From contig DAIDAB010000019.1 in NCBI GenBank assembly GCA_027310845.1, forward strand, positions 1 through 7,352: DNA of 7,352 bases, given 5' to 3'. The notes beneath the pieces were generated by a model. The model ran no database searches and had not been told where the DNA came from. It saw only the letters and a list, made by a program, of their open reading frames with translations. Of this stretch, positions 5,948 to 7,352 are shown piece after piece; positions within the stretch are counted from its first letter, which is position 1; the number at the start of each line of letters is the position of its first letter. A program made the translations under genes and the position numbers. Origin of the DNA: a bacterium (GTDB lineage: Archaea; Thermoproteota; Nitrososphaeria; Nitrososphaerales; CADDZS01).

Positions 5948-6642
5948 CTTGGTATCTCTCCCCTGCTGTGTTTCTTCATCTTCATCCTGCATTCTGATAT
6001 CAGATCCGTTAGTGTGGAAAAGGTTCTTGCGACTTCGCCCATTCTTATAACAACAATTGTGTCCGTGAAACAACTGACAGTGTCCTCGATATTCACGTGA
6101 TTCTCTGCGATTCTTGCATAAATCGACAACACTACACCAGGAGTCCTGACTATTTCAGTTGGACTGTGTACTATGATGGCCGCAAGATCGGATTGTTCGT
6201 CAAGCACATCGTCATCATTGAATTTCTTATGGATGTCATTGAGCAACTTCTGATCGAAGACCATGGTGATTGCGCTGTTGCTCTCGGAAACTTGCAGGAA
6301 TTCCTCTTGATATGTGGCCATCATGTTTCTTGCTGACTCGAGCGAGCGCTTGCTCTTCTCAACGCTGAGCTTTGCCACATCTGTCCTGACATTGACAACG
6401 CTCCTCGCCAGGACTCCCTCAATTCCCTGCTGGGCCAGCTGGAGTCGTGGCTTGACGCGTTTGACTGATGTGATGAGCGATTCGAAATTCACCTTGCGGC
6501 CGAGATCCTTCTCTACCTTGGGCTTAATGAGCCGTGCGATTGCAGTATAGTTCCCGTACTTACGGCTCAGAGCATCTTGAAGCGAGAGGTCGTTGTCTAA
6601 GACCAGTTTTACTGTTTTAGAGATTGAATCTTGATTGACCAA
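5944..6642 (-). CDS. ACT-domain protein, candidate regulator of arginine synthesis
   Basis: This 232-residue soluble protein resembles the archaeal predicted amino-acid-metabolism regulators that carry an ACT domain. The N-terminal part (about 1-65, SISKTVKLVLDNDLSLQDAL and following) is helical, possibly a winged-helix-like module. A helix-rich middle (about 66-110) leads to an ACT-like region at 123-148 and a clearer ACT domain from about 153 to 220, including TPGVVLSIYARIAENHVNIE and the strand TIVVI. ACT domains bind amino acids and control enzymes or transcription. The start is TTG 6642, the only likely one: TGA lies in frame at 6651-6649 and the first internal ATG is at codon 107. The gene ends in ATGA with argF, so both proteins are probably made together. 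The arginine-sensing role is inferred from that coupling; no catalytic motif is seen. Confidence 0.85.
   Translation of the reverse strand: MVNQDSISKTVKLVLDNDLSLQDALSRKYGNYTAIARLIKPKVEKDLGRKVNFESLITSVKRVKPRLQLAQQGIEGVLARSVVNVRTDVAKLSVEKSKRSLESARNMMATYQEEFLQVSESNSAITMVFDQKLLNDIHKKFNDDDVLDEQSDLAAIIVHSPTEIVRTPGVVLSIYARIAENHVNIEDTVSCFTDTIVVIRMGEVARTFSTLTDLISECRMKMKKHSRGEIPR
5958..5963 (-). promoter_or_regulatory. Ribosome-binding site for argF inside the ACT gene
   Basis: Minus-strand GGGGAG lies 10 nt before ATG 5947, within the last codons of the ACT gene. It decides the argF start against the longer open frame. An internal gene in an operon having a Shine-Dalgarno site while first genes look leaderless is the usual archaeal pattern. 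Confidence 0.62.
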
Positions 6643-6674
6643 TACAGGTCATCTATGACTGATATCTGAATGTG

Positions 6675-7352
6675 ATGACCGAAAGTTATAAAAGCATTTT
6701 GCAGAAGTTGAGTCACGCGATAGACGCACAATTGTCCGACAAAGTGGTACTAGCATACTCCGGAGGTCTCGACACATCAGTGTCAATAAAGTGGATCAAG
6801 GAGAGGTATGGGCTTGAAGTGGTCACTTGTACAGTTGATGTAGGCCAAAAGGAAGACCTCGCGGCCATCGGTGAGAAAGCAAAAAGGATCGGCGCGGTAA
6901 ATCATTATACGATTGACGCAAAAGATGAATTTGTCAGGGATTATGTCTTCAAGAGCATAAAGGCAAACAGCCTCTACGAAGGAGCGTATCCTCTAAGTAC
7001 GGCATTGGCCAGACCTCTCTTGGCAGAGAAACTTGTTCAAGTTGCAGAGAAGGAAGGCGCAGTCGCTGTTGCTCACGGCTGCACAGGAAAGGGGAATGAC
7101 CAAGTCAGATTCGATGTCACTGTCAAAGCAATGAACCCAAGCCTGCGGGTGATTGCGCCAGTGAGAGAATGGAATCTAAGTAGAGATGCCGAAATCAAGT
7201 ATGCGCAAGAGCACGGCATACCAATTTCAACAAAGAAATCGATATTCTCGACAGACCAAAATCTCTGGGGCAGGTCGATTGAGAGCGGGCCATTGGAAGA
7301 TCCTTACACCGAACCGCCAGAAGAAGCGTTCGAGTGGTGCGTTCCCCCAAGG
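6675..7352 (+). CDS. argG: Argininosuccinate synthase, N-terminal part
   Basis: ArgG joins citrulline and aspartate using ATP to form argininosuccinate, directly downstream of ArgF. The 226 codons shown are a little over half of the usual 400-residue enzyme; the rest lies beyond the right edge. Motifs with ATG 6675 as residue 1: the pyrophosphatase P-loop AYSGGLDTS at 27-35, VTCTVDVGQ soon after, the citrulline/ATP region HGCTGKGNDQVRF, and the ESGPLEDP...PPEEAF segment near the cut. Start choice is uncertain. ATG 6675 is the only ATG and is used for the coordinates, but it leaves 32 bp to the divergent ACT gene and lies upstream of the TATA box. TTG 6732 gives MSDKVVLAYSGGLDTS, closer to the normal family start and well placed for that TATA box. 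TTG 6699 and TTG 6708 are also in frame. Confidence 0.96.
   Translation, partial: MTESYKSILQKLSHAIDAQLSDKVVLAYSGGLDTSVSIKWIKERYGLEVVTCTVDVGQKEDLAAIGEKAKRIGAVNHYTIDAKDEFVRDYVFKSIKANSLYEGAYPLSTALARPLLAEKLVQVAEKEGAVAVAHGCTGKGNDQVRFDVTVKAMNPSLRVIAPVREWNLSRDAEIKYAQEHGIPISTKKSIFSTDQNLWGRSIESGPLEDPYTEPPEEAFEWCVPPR
6686..6694. promoter_or_regulatory. TATA box between the ACT-argF operon and argG
   Basis: TTATAAAAG on the plus strand, or CTTTTATAA on the minus strand, is the only strong box A-like element between the divergent genes. Plus-strand initiation would fall near 6713-6718, shortly before TTG 6732 of argG. Minus-strand initiation near 6662-6665 would leave a leader of about 20 nt before TTG 6642 of the ACT gene. 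One site may serve both directions. Confidence 0.45.

Noticed and set aside
5948..6073. N-terminal extension of argF by 42 residues
   Set aside because: The extension is fully inside the ACT gene in another frame, ArgF proteins do not have it, and ATG 5947 has a good ribosome-binding site and the ATGA overlap.

Overview
The window is archaeal chromosome, about half G+C. Markers on both flanks point to Archaea: the N-terminus of TiaS (the archaea-specific tRNA-Ile2 agmatinyl-cytidine synthetase), the rRNA modifier Tsr3, a type A RNase P RNA with archaeal-style shortening, TATA boxes about 25 nt ahead of start codons (leaderless genes), and a free-standing Lrp/AsnC effector domain. A Nitrososphaerota (Thaumarchaeota) or other TACK lineage is my best guess. 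That placement is inference; the domain-level call is firm.

Layout. The minus strand at the left edge carries the start of tiaS (1-107), cut by the window edge, and upstream of it a small RAM-domain protein (191-439) with its own TATA box. On the plus strand, diverging from these, come tsr3 (617-1129) and the RNase P RNA gene rnpB (1214-1505), which fills what looks like an empty intergenic stretch. Next is a membrane protein with about four transmembrane helices fused to four C2H2 zinc fingers at an exact 29-residue period (1598-2449). A full-length molybdenum hydroxylase large subunit follows (2559-4949), without its usual FAD and iron-sulfur partner genes. The right side is an arginine block: an ACT-domain protein and argF overlap by ATGA on the minus strand (6642 down to 4946), and argG diverges from them on the plus strand (from 6675 or 6732, cut by the right edge). 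The hydroxylase and argF genes end tail to tail and overlap by 4 bp.

How the parts fit. tiaS, tsr3 and rnpB all act in tRNA or rRNA maturation and sit within 1.5 kb. ArgF makes citrulline and ArgG converts it to argininosuccinate, so the right side covers the last steps but one of arginine synthesis. The coupled ACT protein is a candidate amino-acid-sensing regulator of that pathway (inference).

Most notable items: the membrane-anchored four-finger C2H2 protein, whose function I do not recognise; the RNase P RNA, in which a substitution in each of two near-universal motifs restores base pairing in helix P4; and the ACT-argF coupled pair. I see no mobile element, CRISPR array, defence system or tRNA gene.
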